Source: JANQLU01 sp964434955 (lineage in GTDB: Bacteria; Planctomycetota; Planctomycetia; Pirellulales; Pirellulaceae). From it: a stretch of 30,107 bases of DNA. A program made the position numbers and the translations under genes. Shown here piece by piece: positions 15,701 through 23,993 of the stretch; the stretch's first letter is position 1, and the number at the start of each line of letters is the position of its first letter. The notes under the pieces were generated by a model. That model was not told the DNA's origin, did no database searches, and worked only from the letters and a program-made list of their open reading frames with translations. The DNA is taken from positions 1-30,107 of the forward strand of contig CAYSXI010000043.1 of NCBI GenBank assembly GCA_964434955.1. The letters run 5' to 3'.

Positions 15701-18148
15701 ATGCGCTTGACATTACGTACCCTACTCGCCTACCTCAACGAAGCGGGGTTAACGGCCAAAGAGCAAAAAGAAATCAGTGCTCGAATCGAGCAATCTGAGA
15801 ATGCTCAAAAACTAATCAAGCATCTCGAAGTGATTACTTCGGATCCTGCCGTAAACGTGTTCGCGATCAGCGACAACCAAGGCGAGAAAAACGCGAACCG
15901 GGTCGCGCAGTATCTTGATTCTTCTCTGTCTGATAAGGACGTTGAGGTTTTTGAAAAGTCAGCCTTGGAATCGGTTCCGTTGTTGGCCGAGATCGCCAAT
16001 AGCCATTTGATCCTTTCCAAAGTTTTGTCAAATGAACCGATCAAAGTGCCGCTGGGAATCCGGCAAAAGATCTATTCGCTGTCTCCGGTGCGTGGAGATC
16101 TCGAATCCATGGACGAAGGGGAGTTTGCAGACGAACACCAGGTCCGAGTCCCGACGATCAAGCCAGAGCTGCCGACGCCAAAGGATCAACCCGCGGGCAA
16201 TGGCCAATCAAAGGCCTCGGACGGTCACTCTTCCACGTCGGGCAGCGAGGCCGACAATCAGAATTTTGAATGTGGTGAACCCAACGGCAAAGAACCCAAT
16301 GGCAAAGAGGGTGCGTTCAAAACCGAAGCCGCCCCCACAAAAGCAACGCTGAGTATTCGAACGTTAATTGTCGCAGCCCTGATTATCCTGGCGGCCGGAA
16401 CAGGAATTGGCTGGATCATTGGAAACGGTGGTTTTACCTTTGGTCGCGATCTTGGCCCGATCTCGGACGAGGACAAAGCTGAAATCGCCAAGAATGATGT
16501 CTCAAACAATCGCAACAAAGACGCAACCAAAGCCGACAAGAACGACGACGCGAACAAGGATGGTTCCAAAGACAAACAGCCCACGGCCAAAAAAGAAGTG
16601 AAAAAAGGCGATGGCAAGACCGAGCCTGGAAAAGACAAGGCGGCCGCCAGCGACAAAGATGATCCTCAGGGCAAAAAGGGGAAAAGCAAACTGGATGGCG
16701 ACAAAGGGAAGTCCAAAATCGCCGACAAGAAAAATGGTTCCGACAAAGCAGACAATGACAAGAAGGCGGGCGACAACCCAAAGCCCGCTACCAAGCAACC
16801 GGTCGTTGCGGCGACATTTGCCAAGCCGAACCAACTCGTCGTGCGCCTGGATCCTGAATCCAATCGTTGGCAGGCCTACCGGGACGAAGCTGACATCCTG
16901 GAAGAATTGCCAGTGATCACTTTCCGAGGATTCCCGACCAGCATCCGAATCGAAAAGACTGGCAGTCTGGAAGTCATCGGAAAGTCGCGATTTGTTTTTG
17001 AAGCCAAAAAGACAACCAGTACCCGAGTCAATATCGTTCACGGCCTGTTTCGCCTGGACGCCGATGAATCCAAAATAGAATTCACCGTCGGCAAACGAAC
17101 TTTGTTGGTCGAGGTCACGCGACCTGAAACGCAAGTCTGGATTCGAGTCGTTCCCTTCAGTCCCAACCGAATGCTCGGTGATCCCAAGGACCGTAACACT
17201 TTGGCCCAGCTGTTTGTTGCCAAAGGTCGCGCCAAGATCGCCACCGAAGGTGAGATGTTTGACCTCGGCATCGCCGATGGTTTGGACTTTTTGAATGGCG
17301 GCCCAATCAATGCTGGAACATTGAAAGCTCGCAAGCCGGCCTGGATTTCAACGAAAACCGATTGGGTGATCGAAGCATCGGTGGATGAATTGGTTTCCAA
17401 GATTAAACGCGACGAACCCATTGAGCCGCAACTGACAGAACTCACCGATCATATTCGATTCGAATTCGTATCGGTCGCAACGCAAATGCTCTCTTCGATT
17501 GGCTATTATCAGCCACTCATTCAACTCCTGGATAACGAAAATAATCGGACCGTCTGGTCGAGTTCCATTCTGGACTTCCGAGAGAACTTGGCCAACAGTC
17601 CAGAGCTCGTTGCGCGACTGCATGAAGCATTTGGCGATGTCGACGATGATGAACAAAAGATGCTTTTCGAGATGCTCGTCGGTACGAGCAACGAAGACCT
17701 GGAAGCCGGCGCGGATGCAAAACTTGTGAAGCAACTTGAGAGCAAATCGCTCGCGAGACGCGTCCTCGCATTTGAAAACTTGCGCCAGGTCACCGGCAAA
17801 ACGTTTTTGTTCCGACCGGAAAGCGCCGAGAGATTTCGAATCCCGAAAATCAGGCGTTGGAACCGGGAGTTGTCGAACAAACGAATTCGATTTGCCCAGG
17901 CCGAACCGGTTTCGCTTCCGCGATTCGAATTCGGACGCAAGATCGAACCGGCGAAGCTCAAACCGGAGCCTGCTGGCCCGAAAAAGCAGGGTAATCCTGA
18001 GGCCGAAAACGACAAAGCTTCGGATGCCAAACGAAAGCGGGAGCCCGACGCCGACCCAAAGGCCAAATCCGATGAACGGGCCGCTAGTCCAAAAGAGGAA
18101 AAGAAAGCCGAAGGAAAACAAAAATCCGAGCCGAAGAAAAAGGAATAG
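15701..18148 (+). CDS. Single-pass membrane protein with FecR-like region
   Basis: An 815-residue protein. The N-terminus MRLTLRTLLAYLNEAGLTAKE is a type I recall from planctomycete envelope or anti-sigma-like proteins. One transmembrane helix (about 220-242) separates a cytoplasmic N-terminal part of some 215 residues from a long Lys/Asp-rich linker (about 255-365) and an outer domain. The outer domain has a FecR-like beta region (SLEVIGKSRFVFEA, VNIVHGLFRLD) and a helical segment. The C-terminal tail is low-complexity Lys/Glu/Pro. FecR domains usually belong to signalling across the membrane with ECF sigma factors, but no sigma factor gene is nearby. GAGGGA about seven bases upstream supports ATG 15701. 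Confidence 0.75.
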   Translation: MRLTLRTLLAYLNEAGLTAKEQKEISARIEQSENAQKLIKHLEVITSDPAVNVFAISDNQGEKNANRVAQYLDSSLSDKDVEVFEKSALESVPLLAEIANSHLILSKVLSNEPIKVPLGIRQKIYSLSPVRGDLESMDEGEFADEHQVRVPTIKPELPTPKDQPAGNGQSKASDGHSSTSGSEADNQNFECGEPNGKEPNGKEGAFKTEAAPTKATLSIRTLIVAALIILAAGTGIGWIIGNGGFTFGRDLGPISDEDKAEIAKNDVSNNRNKDATKADKNDDANKDGSKDKQPTAKKEVKKGDGKTEPGKDKAAASDKDDPQGKKGKSKLDGDKGKSKIADKKNGSDKADNDKKAGDNPKPATKQPVVAATFAKPNQLVVRLDPESNRWQAYRDEADILEELPVITFRGFPTSIRIEKTGSLEVIGKSRFVFEAKKTTSTRVNIVHGLFRLDADESKIEFTVGKRTLLVEVTRPETQVWIRVVPFSPNRMLGDPKDRNTLAQLFVAKGRAKIATEGEMFDLGIADGLDFLNGGPINAGTLKARKPAWISTKTDWVIEASVDELVSKIKRDEPIEPQLTELTDHIRFEFVSVATQMLSSIGYYQPLIQLLDNENNRTVWSSSILDFRENLANSPELVARLHEAFGDVDDDEQKMLFEMLVGTSNEDLEAGADAKLVKQLESKSLARRVLAFENLRQVTGKTFLFRPESAERFRIPKIRRWNRELSNKRIRFAQAEPVSLPRFEFGRKIEPAKLKPEPAGPKKQGNPEAENDKASDAKRKREPDADPKAKSDERAASPKEEKKAEGKQKSEPKKKE

Positions 18149-18434
18149 CCAAACGAGCGACGGCCCTAAGGTCTTGGAAATTGCGGCGATTCACGCCCAC
18201 TCATTTTTCGTGGATAAACCGGCCGGATTGGCTGCGGGCATCATGCCACCTTTACCATTGTCTTAGTGCGACCGATTCGGGCCGGCGCCCAAATGTCCCC
18301 TCAACGGGGCATGGCTTGAGAGATTTCTGAATCGAATCGAGGGATCAAGCGATTCGTGTCCCGATTGTTTTGGGGCAGCCAAGTTTGCCGGTTTTCGAAA
18401 AAAGATTCCTCGGCTAGACTGGTTTTGTCGAAAA
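18149..18434. other. Intergenic stretch before hpf
   Basis: This 286-bp stretch is the gene-free first part of the 423-bp gap before hpf. Open frames here lack start signals and protein character. Confidence 0.5.
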
Positions 18435-18460
18435 ACGGGGTGCCTTCGCGGCATTTTTTT
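18435..18460 (+). terminator. Terminator-like hairpin with T-run
   Basis: A short stem, GTGCC / GGCAT with loop TTCGC, runs directly into seven T, and an upstream A-run could extend the pairing. It stands some 290 bp after the previous stop codon and just ahead of the hpf promoter, so it may insulate hpf from upstream transcription. The stem is weak. Confidence 0.4.
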
Positions 18461-18464
18461 GCGT

Positions 18465-18493
18465 TTGTGGCTTTACCAGCTTACCGGTAAAAT
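18465..18493 (+). promoter_or_regulatory. Promoter for the hpf-ptsN-HPr cluster, overlapped by a palindrome
   Basis: TTGTGG (18465-18470), exactly 17 bp, then TAAAAT (18488-18493), a five-of-six -10 match. A perfect 10-bp palindrome, TTACCGGTAA (18481-18490), overlaps the -10 and could be an operator. The predicted transcription start is near 18500, about 70 bases before hpf. Confidence 0.45.
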
Positions 18494-18571
18494 ACGATAG
18501 TAATTGCATGTGCCCAAATGGCCCGGGTTGCCAGGGCAGTGTAGATATCTTCTCGGCTTTGGGGTTCCTAC

Positions 18572-18904
18572 GTGGAAATTTCTATTTCGACAAGACACGG
18601 CGAATTAAATCCATCAATTCAACAAACCATCCAACAGAAAGTTCAGAAACTACCCAAATTCTTCGATCGAACGACGGGCATCGAAGTCATGGTAGATCTT
18701 GAAAACACTCAGTCGCCGAAGGTCGAGGTGAAGGTCTCGGCAGAAGAAACAAACGACTTTTTTGCTGCGGATACGGGATCCAATGTTCTCACAGCAGTTG
18801 AAAGCGTCGTTCGCAAACTTGAAACACAACTACGAAAACACAAAGAAAAACTTACAGGCCATCGTGGCAAATCTCATAAGAACGTCGATACCGACCGCGA
18901 GTGA
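18572..18904 (+). CDS. hpf: Ribosome hibernation promoting factor, short form
   Basis: A 110-residue protein of the HPF/YfiA (RaiA) family, which binds the 30S decoding region and silences ribosomes in slow growth. The N-terminus EISISTRHGELNPSIQQTI, then KLPKFFDRTTGIEVMVDLE and the helix VVRKLETQLRKHKEKL are typical. It lacks the C-terminal dimerisation domain of long HPF. The start is GTG 18572 with GGGG about seven bases upstream; no ATG fits. First gene of a cluster with ptsN (86 bp later) and HPr, an arrangement like that of proteobacterial rpoN loci. Confidence 0.93.
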   Translation: MEISISTRHGELNPSIQQTIQQKVQKLPKFFDRTTGIEVMVDLENTQSPKVEVKVSAEETNDFFAADTGSNVLTAVESVVRKLETQLRKHKEKLTGHRGKSHKNVDTDRE

Positions 18905-18990
18905 AGGATCTTCGAATCCATCTTAAATCACACGGTTCGCGACGTGGATCTGTCAGGCGTTGGCCGCATTAGTCAGAAAGGCACATTTTT

Positions 18991-19464
18991 ATGAAGTTCA
19001 TTGATTTTGTAAAAATGGAATCGATCAAGGCAGGACTGGAGTCCGGTGACAAGCAAAGTGCGATCCGGGAACTGGTTGGTTGCCTCGTTGAAAAAGGTCG
19101 ATTGAAATCTGACGAGCAAGAAAGCATCGTTCAGGCCATTTTAAAAAGAGAAGAACTCGGAAGTACGGGAATTGGTCGAGGCATCGCCGTTCCCCACACC
19201 AAGCATCCCAGCGTCGACGAATTGGTCGGCACCGTGGGTGTGAGCATTGACGGAGTTGACTTCGAAAGTCTCGACGGAGAGAAGGTGCAAATTTTCTTTT
19301 TGCTGATCTCTCCTCCGGATCGCCCCGGCGACCACCTGCGAGCTTTGGAAAACATCTCGCGACAACTCCAGGATGAAACGTTCTGTCGATTCTTGAAACA
19401 ATCGAAATCGGCAGCCGACATCCAACAGGTATTGGAAGAAGCTGATAACAATCAGTTTGTTTAA
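18991..19464 (+). CDS. ptsN: PTS IIA-type protein (EIIA-Ntr / PtsN family)
   Basis: A 157-residue cytosolic protein of the PTS EIIA-2 family. The phosphorylated His lies in STGIGRGIAVPHTKHP. FFLLISPPDRPGDHLRAL is the usual second landmark. With no sugar-specific IIB/IIC partner nearby and an hpf neighbour, it is most like regulatory EIIA-Ntr, which in proteobacteria takes phosphate from NPr and modulates potassium transport and metabolism. AAAGG about 10 bases before ATG 18991 supports the start. It sits between hpf and the phosphocarrier gene. Confidence 0.92.
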   Translation: MKFIDFVKMESIKAGLESGDKQSAIRELVGCLVEKGRLKSDEQESIVQAILKREELGSTGIGRGIAVPHTKHPSVDELVGTVGVSIDGVDFESLDGEKVQIFFLLISPPDRPGDHLRALENISRQLQDETFCRFLKQSKSAADIQQVLEEADNNQFV

Positions 19465-19497
19465 TTAAACTTGTTGCTCGCACCAACGTAACATTTC

Positions 19498-19809
19498 ATG
19501 TCTGATTCGATTTACAGTCGAACCGTCAAGGTCGTTAATCCGCAAGGACTTCATCTTCGCCCTGCGCATCGTTTTGCCGAAATCGCTTCGAAATTCGATA
19601 GCAAGATTGATGTCGTCAAAGATGACTTGCGAATCGATGGCAAAAGCGTGCTGTCGATTTTGACCTTGGGCGCCGGCCCCGGAAGCGAAGTTTCGCTTGA
19701 AGGAGACGGCCCCGACGCTCAGCAGGCCGTAGACGCGCTTGCAGAATTGGTCGAATCAGGATTTGGAATCGAAGAATCCTCGGAGCAAGTGAACGAACAG
19801 GAATCTTGA
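19498..19809 (+). CDS. HPr/NPr-like phosphocarrier protein
   Basis: A 103-residue phosphocarrier that passes phosphate from Enzyme I to EIIA proteins. The active-site His is in NPQGLHLRPAHRFAE (canonical GLHxRPA). The regulatory-site region reads DGKSVLSILTLGAGPGSEV, which keeps a Ser at the usual position. The tail of about 15 residues is acidic. It starts 33 bp after ptsN, so the two are very likely cotranscribed. No Enzyme I gene follows, although one would be expected to supply phosphate. NPr or HPr proper cannot be told apart from sequence alone. Confidence 0.92.
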   Translation: MSDSIYSRTVKVVNPQGLHLRPAHRFAEIASKFDSKIDVVKDDLRIDGKSVLSILTLGAGPGSEVSLEGDGPDAQQAVDALAELVESGFGIEESSEQVNEQES

Positions 19810-20306
19810 TTCCGAACCGTGAATCTTCGGTGCGGGCAAGCATTGAATTGCCCAGATGAATTCGAAGTATCGACATCTCGATAGTCCAACGTACCGATCG
19901 GAATTCCTATTCCGTGGCCGGCAGACGCCTGAGGCGTGCGGGCCAATGTGGTTGGGCATCGTCGCGTCACGCTTGACGCAATTGTCGAATCCTTGTCCGT
20001 CGCATGCATCTCTCGTGCTAGGCTCGCCGCCCACCCGGACAAGACAGAGTTCCCAAATGGAAAGATTGGCTGCATCGTCCGATGCGGCATTCAGGATCTT
20101 TCCACGGGCAGACTCGAATCAACCATTCAATCACATTGCGAAGGCCAGATCACTTTCGCCAAGTCCGAACCCGGCCAAGGGAAATCACTTCTCGAGGGAT
20201 CACCAAAATCCCGAGACTTCATTTCCACTTCCATCCCGGCCAATCACGAGAAAAATCTCGGACACTTTTTTGGCACAAACTGGCCCCAACCAGAAACGAA
20301 TCAACA
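19810..20306. other. 497-bp gap between HPr and RNase E/G genes
   Basis: No gene is supported on either strand. Two small perfect hairpins are visible: ACGCC-TGA-GGCGT (19924-19936) and GCGTCA-CGCT-TGACGC (19964-19979). A weaker one, CGAGA-AAAA-TCTCG, lies at 20247-20260 and is followed shortly by a T-run. The gap is far longer than the others in this cluster and sits where an Enzyme I gene might be expected. I see no Enzyme I remnant in any frame. Confidence 0.5.
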
Positions 20307-21953
20307 ATGAAAAAAGAAATGCTGATCAACACATCCCAATCGGAAGAAATCCGAATTGCGATGGTCGAAAACAGCCGGCTCGAAGAGTTGTATATCGAAC
20401 GAGCCAGCCAGGATAATTACGTCGGGAACATTTACAAAGGCAAAGTCGTCAACCTGGAGCCCAGTATCCAGGCGGCGTTTGTCGATTTCGGCGTCGGACG
20501 AAACGGCTTCTTGCACATCAGCGACGTCGAGCCGAGCTACTATCGTCAAGGCGGCTACGATCCGGCGGACTACGTCAACGACGATGATGACTTTGAGAGT
20601 GGTAATTCGCGCGGTGGCGGACGCCAAAACCGAAATGGTCGCGGCGGCGGCAGGCACCAAAAAGGTCGCCGGCAGTACAACGGACAAAACTATCGCCCTC
20701 GGGTGAAGCCGCCGATCCAGGACGTCCTCCAACGAGGTGACGATGTTTTGGTCCAAGTCATCAAGGAAGGCATCGGCACCAAAGGCCCCACACTTTCCAC
20801 CTACATCAGCATCCCGGGTCGTTACCTGGTTTTGATGCCTGCCCTCGGTCGGGTCGGCGTATCGCGAAAAATTGAAGACCTCGATGAGCGCCGCAAACTT
20901 CGCGATTACCTCAACGAATTAAACCCACCCAAGGGGCTTGGCTTCATTGTTCGTACGGCCGGCGCCGGCCGATCGAAGAAGGAACTTGCTCGGGACCTTG
21001 CCTATCTCCTTCGTCTTTGGAAAGTCATCGTTCGGCGAATCAAGAAGCAGGAATCGCCAATTGATATCTACGAAGAAAGCGACATGATCATTCGAACCAT
21101 GCGTGATGTGCTTTCGATGGATGTCGATACCATTCAAATTGATCGCAAAGATGCCTATGAGCGGTGCAAGGAGTTTCTGAAGTTGGTCATGCCTCGTCAG
21201 GTCAACAAGCTGAAACTTTATGAAGGCAAAGATCCACTTTTCCACAAGTACAAATTGGAAGAGGAAATCGCCAACATTCATCGACGTGAGGTCAAGCTTC
21301 CCGACGGTGGTTCGATCGTCATTGATCAAACCGAGGCTTTGGTTGCGATCGACGTCAACAGCGGAAGCTTCCGGACCGAGGAAGGCGCTGAAGAAAACGC
21401 CTATCGCTTGAACCTGGCTGCGGCCAAAGAGATTTCACGGCAACTTCGTCTCCGCGACCTTGGCGGCGTGATCGTCAATGACTTTATTGATATGCGGCGC
21501 GAGAAGCACCGAAGGGGCCTGGAGCGTTGCCTGCGTGACTTGATGCGACGAGATCGGGCACGTACAAAAATCCTGCGAACCAGTCCGTTTGGCCTGATCG
21601 AAATGACCCGGCAGCGGGTTCGCCCGAGCCTCAAGCGAAGTGTTTACGAGGATTGCCCCTGTTGCTCAGGCCGCGGTGTCGTCAAGACTCCCGAAAGCAT
21701 GTCCCTTGAGGTAATCCGGATGTTGATGCTTGCCAGCCAACAACCCAACTGCCGTCGAGTCACCATTCGCGTGAACGACCACGTTGCCGCTGCCCTCAAC
21801 AACGAAAAACGAAAAGAGCTGGCCGAATTGGAGGATGAAGGCAATATGAGTGTTCAAATCCTGGGAAGTGAATCTCACTATCCGGAACACCTGGAACTGG
21901 ATTGTCGGGACGAAAAAGACAACCAGATTCACTTGCCCATTCAAACCGTTTAG
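20307..21953 (+). CDS. rng: Ribonuclease E/G family endoribonuclease
   Basis: A 548-residue single-strand endoribonuclease for rRNA and mRNA processing. The N-terminal start MLINTSQSEEIRIAM and the S1 domain beginning VGNIYKGKVVNLEPSIQAAFVDFG are typical. Catalytic Mg2+ ligands are D349 (VAIDVNSGSF) and D392 (VNDFIDM). The zinc-link CPCCSG has C450 and C453. There is no long C-terminal scaffold, so it is RNase G-like in size. A Gly/Arg/Asn-rich insertion (about 97-135, RGGGRQNRNGRGGGRHQKGR) interrupts the S1 domain and may add RNA contacts. ATG 20307 is chosen by homology; the Shine-Dalgarno sequence is poor. It lies downstream of the HPr gene. Confidence 0.95.
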   Translation: MKKEMLINTSQSEEIRIAMVENSRLEELYIERASQDNYVGNIYKGKVVNLEPSIQAAFVDFGVGRNGFLHISDVEPSYYRQGGYDPADYVNDDDDFESGNSRGGGRQNRNGRGGGRHQKGRRQYNGQNYRPRVKPPIQDVLQRGDDVLVQVIKEGIGTKGPTLSTYISIPGRYLVLMPALGRVGVSRKIEDLDERRKLRDYLNELNPPKGLGFIVRTAGAGRSKKELARDLAYLLRLWKVIVRRIKKQESPIDIYEESDMIIRTMRDVLSMDVDTIQIDRKDAYERCKEFLKLVMPRQVNKLKLYEGKDPLFHKYKLEEEIANIHRREVKLPDGGSIVIDQTEALVAIDVNSGSFRTEEGAEENAYRLNLAAAKEISRQLRLRDLGGVIVNDFIDMRREKHRRGLERCLRDLMRRDRARTKILRTSPFGLIEMTRQRVRPSLKRSVYEDCPCCSGRGVVKTPESMSLEVIRMLMLASQQPNCRRVTIRVNDHVAAALNNEKRKELAELEDEGNMSVQILGSESHYPEHLELDCRDEKDNQIHLPIQTV

Positions 21954-21967
21954 GATGACGCTGACTT

Positions 21968-21990
21968 GGCGCCCTTTCGCAAAGGGCGCC
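21968..21990 (+). terminator. Perfect 10-bp hairpin just after RNase E/G gene
   Basis: Arms GGCGCCCTTT and AAAGGGCGCC pair perfectly around CGC. It starts 15 bp after the RNase stop and ends 27 bp before the next ATG. There is no T-run, so it may be an RNA-stabilising or processing hairpin, or a Rho-independent terminator of poor form. It lies within what would be the leader of the next gene. Confidence 0.5.
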
Positions 21991-22017
21991 GCAGCACCTC
22001 TTTCAAACGGGATTCCC

Positions 22018-23979
22018 ATGCGCGTTTCCATTGCGTTTCTTCTTACGTTTCCGTTTCTTGTTTCAGTGACCCTGGGCCAGAATACTGAGTGGAAGCTGGA
22101 ACACATGGTCCGGCACGACGCGAAGCGCAAGCGGACCTTTGCCTCCAAGCCCTTTGCGGAAAACGCCGAGCACCTGATTCGAAAGTGGCCGGAAAAGCTC
22201 GAAGCCGAGTTTCAAGGGCGGGCCCGTCAGATGATCGACGCTCAATCAAAGAGCAAGTTGCGCGGTGCCAACACTTTCTTCGAAAACGAAAAACGTGGCT
22301 ACGGATTCCTGATGGCTCAGGCCTTGGGTCACCATGGCCTGGAAGCCGTCAAGAAACTTCAGGTCGAAGATGCGCAGGCAAAGTCCTGGCACAAACACAC
22401 CGAGGGAATTGACTATTACGCGTGCTTCACGCTGAAACATCAAGTCCGAAAATATTTCTATTTCGGAGACCTGCTCGACCAGGACTATCGCGAACGAATG
22501 TATCGCGGTGCCAAGCTTTGGACCGAACGCGACCCGATGCGACGACCCCATCATTCTTTCGAAAAAGGAAAGGTTGGCTGGGGACCAGACGCGCGAAACA
22601 GCTGGGTCGACATTCGCTCAACGGAAAATCTTTTCCTGATGCGAAATACCAGTGTTTACCTGATGGCGGAAGAAACAAAGAACGAAACAACTCGACTTCA
22701 GTACAAGAAGCGATTGCTTGCCTACGCTGACACCCTCTTTGAAATCGGAATTGGCGAATGGGATTCCGAGAACTATCACGGCCATTCGATCGGACCGCTA
22801 TTGAATCTTTATGACTTTGCTGATGACCTGGAAGTCAAAACAGCAGCACGTGACGCACTCGACTGGTACATGGCCGCAGGCGCGCTCAAATATTGGCGAG
22901 GTGGATTTACGGGACCAACCAAACGCGACTACAACCACGCGCAGCCCTTCGGTGGAAGTGCCGCCGCAATGCTCTGGATGTATTTTGGCGGAAACAGGAA
23001 CCACCCGGGGCACTGGGAGTCGGACGAAGTCCACATTGTCACCTCTTCCTACCGACCGCCAGTCGAAGTCGTCGAAATCGCAAACCGAAAATTTCTACGA
23101 CCGGCGACCATGTATGCAACCAAACCGGAGTATTCGGCCACGACATCGTTGCGTTCCGATTCCCTTCCCGCCTACCTGGAAACAATGTATTTCGGTCAAA
23201 CATTCCAAATGGGATCATTGGCCGGTGGGACTCGACCGGGCAAGACCGACGTCAATGGTTTCAAAATTCTCGCCCACTCCAACAGTCGTGGTTCGGTCAC
23301 GATTCAAGCCGCACCGACTAACGACGCTCGGTTCGTTGGCTCCCCGATGTACCAGGAAAAGAAAACCGAGTTTGAAAATCGGATCGCCCAATTCGACAAC
23401 GCCATTGTCTGGTTGTGCAAGAACGGTCAAGCGCCCTGGAAGTTCGTTGTGCCCGACGAATGGGAGACCGTATCTCGGGAAACTTACACGTTCCTCAAAG
23501 GCGACAAAACGTGGATTGCCCTCATCCCGATTGGACTCACTCAAGTCGAGAAAAACGAATCCGACACACGGGCGATTACGGAAGGCAAGAAAGCCCGTTT
23601 TCCTGGGCACTACGTTTTATCAGCAAAGGGAAAAGCGGAAAACTATTGCGGGGTTGGGATCATTGTCGGCGACAAAAGTTCGGAGCAATCGTTCGAAACA
23701 TTTGCTGCCAAAGTACGATCCGCAGACCTGGACTCGTCGAAACTTGACCAGGGCATCGTTCAACTCAAGCTCTCAAAAAGCCAATGGCTGGGGTTCCATT
23801 GGAATGACGATCCTCATGACTTGGGCGTTTGGAAAAATGGTAAACGTCATGATTGGAAGCAACACGCCAGGTACCTTTACCGCTTTCAGGAATCGGGAAA
23901 GAAACAGATGGCCGCACCTGTTTTTGCGGAACGCGGACAGCGACGACTGGTTCTTTTTGGAAAAACGATCAAACGCTAG
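22018..23979 (+). CDS. Secreted protein resembling alpha-toroid polysaccharide lyases
   Basis: A 653-residue exported protein with a signal peptide at 1-20 (ending VTLG). The first half is helical, with aromatic- and His-rich segments such as EGIDYYACFTLKHQVRKYFYF and EWDSENYHGHSIGPLLNLYD. The second half (from about residue 340) is beta-rich. This architecture and the NYHGHSIGPLLNLYDFADD motif resemble alpha/alpha-toroid plus beta-sandwich lyases of the alginate/heparin lyase type, but I cannot name a PL family or catalytic residues. Start ATG 22018 is chosen for the signal peptide, with GGGA nearby. Its 3' end meets the convergent helicase gene with a 14-bp gap. Confidence 0.7.
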   Translation: MRVSIAFLLTFPFLVSVTLGQNTEWKLEHMVRHDAKRKRTFASKPFAENAEHLIRKWPEKLEAEFQGRARQMIDAQSKSKLRGANTFFENEKRGYGFLMAQALGHHGLEAVKKLQVEDAQAKSWHKHTEGIDYYACFTLKHQVRKYFYFGDLLDQDYRERMYRGAKLWTERDPMRRPHHSFEKGKVGWGPDARNSWVDIRSTENLFLMRNTSVYLMAEETKNETTRLQYKKRLLAYADTLFEIGIGEWDSENYHGHSIGPLLNLYDFADDLEVKTAARDALDWYMAAGALKYWRGGFTGPTKRDYNHAQPFGGSAAAMLWMYFGGNRNHPGHWESDEVHIVTSSYRPPVEVVEIANRKFLRPATMYATKPEYSATTSLRSDSLPAYLETMYFGQTFQMGSLAGGTRPGKTDVNGFKILAHSNSRGSVTIQAAPTNDARFVGSPMYQEKKTEFENRIAQFDNAIVWLCKNGQAPWKFVVPDEWETVSRETYTFLKGDKTWIALIPIGLTQVEKNESDTRAITEGKKARFPGHYVLSAKGKAENYCGVGIIVGDKSSEQSFETFAAKVRSADLDSSKLDQGIVQLKLSKSQWLGFHWNDDPHDLGVWKNGKRHDWKQHARYLYRFQESGKKQMAAPVFAERGQRRLVLFGKTIKR

Positions 23980-23993
23980 CCAACGGACGGCTT

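Noticed and set aside
19856..20416. Open frames in the gap before RNase E/G, as possible Enzyme I remnant
   Set aside because: Ser/Pro/Arg-rich without any Enzyme I motif. No evidence of a real or decayed gene.
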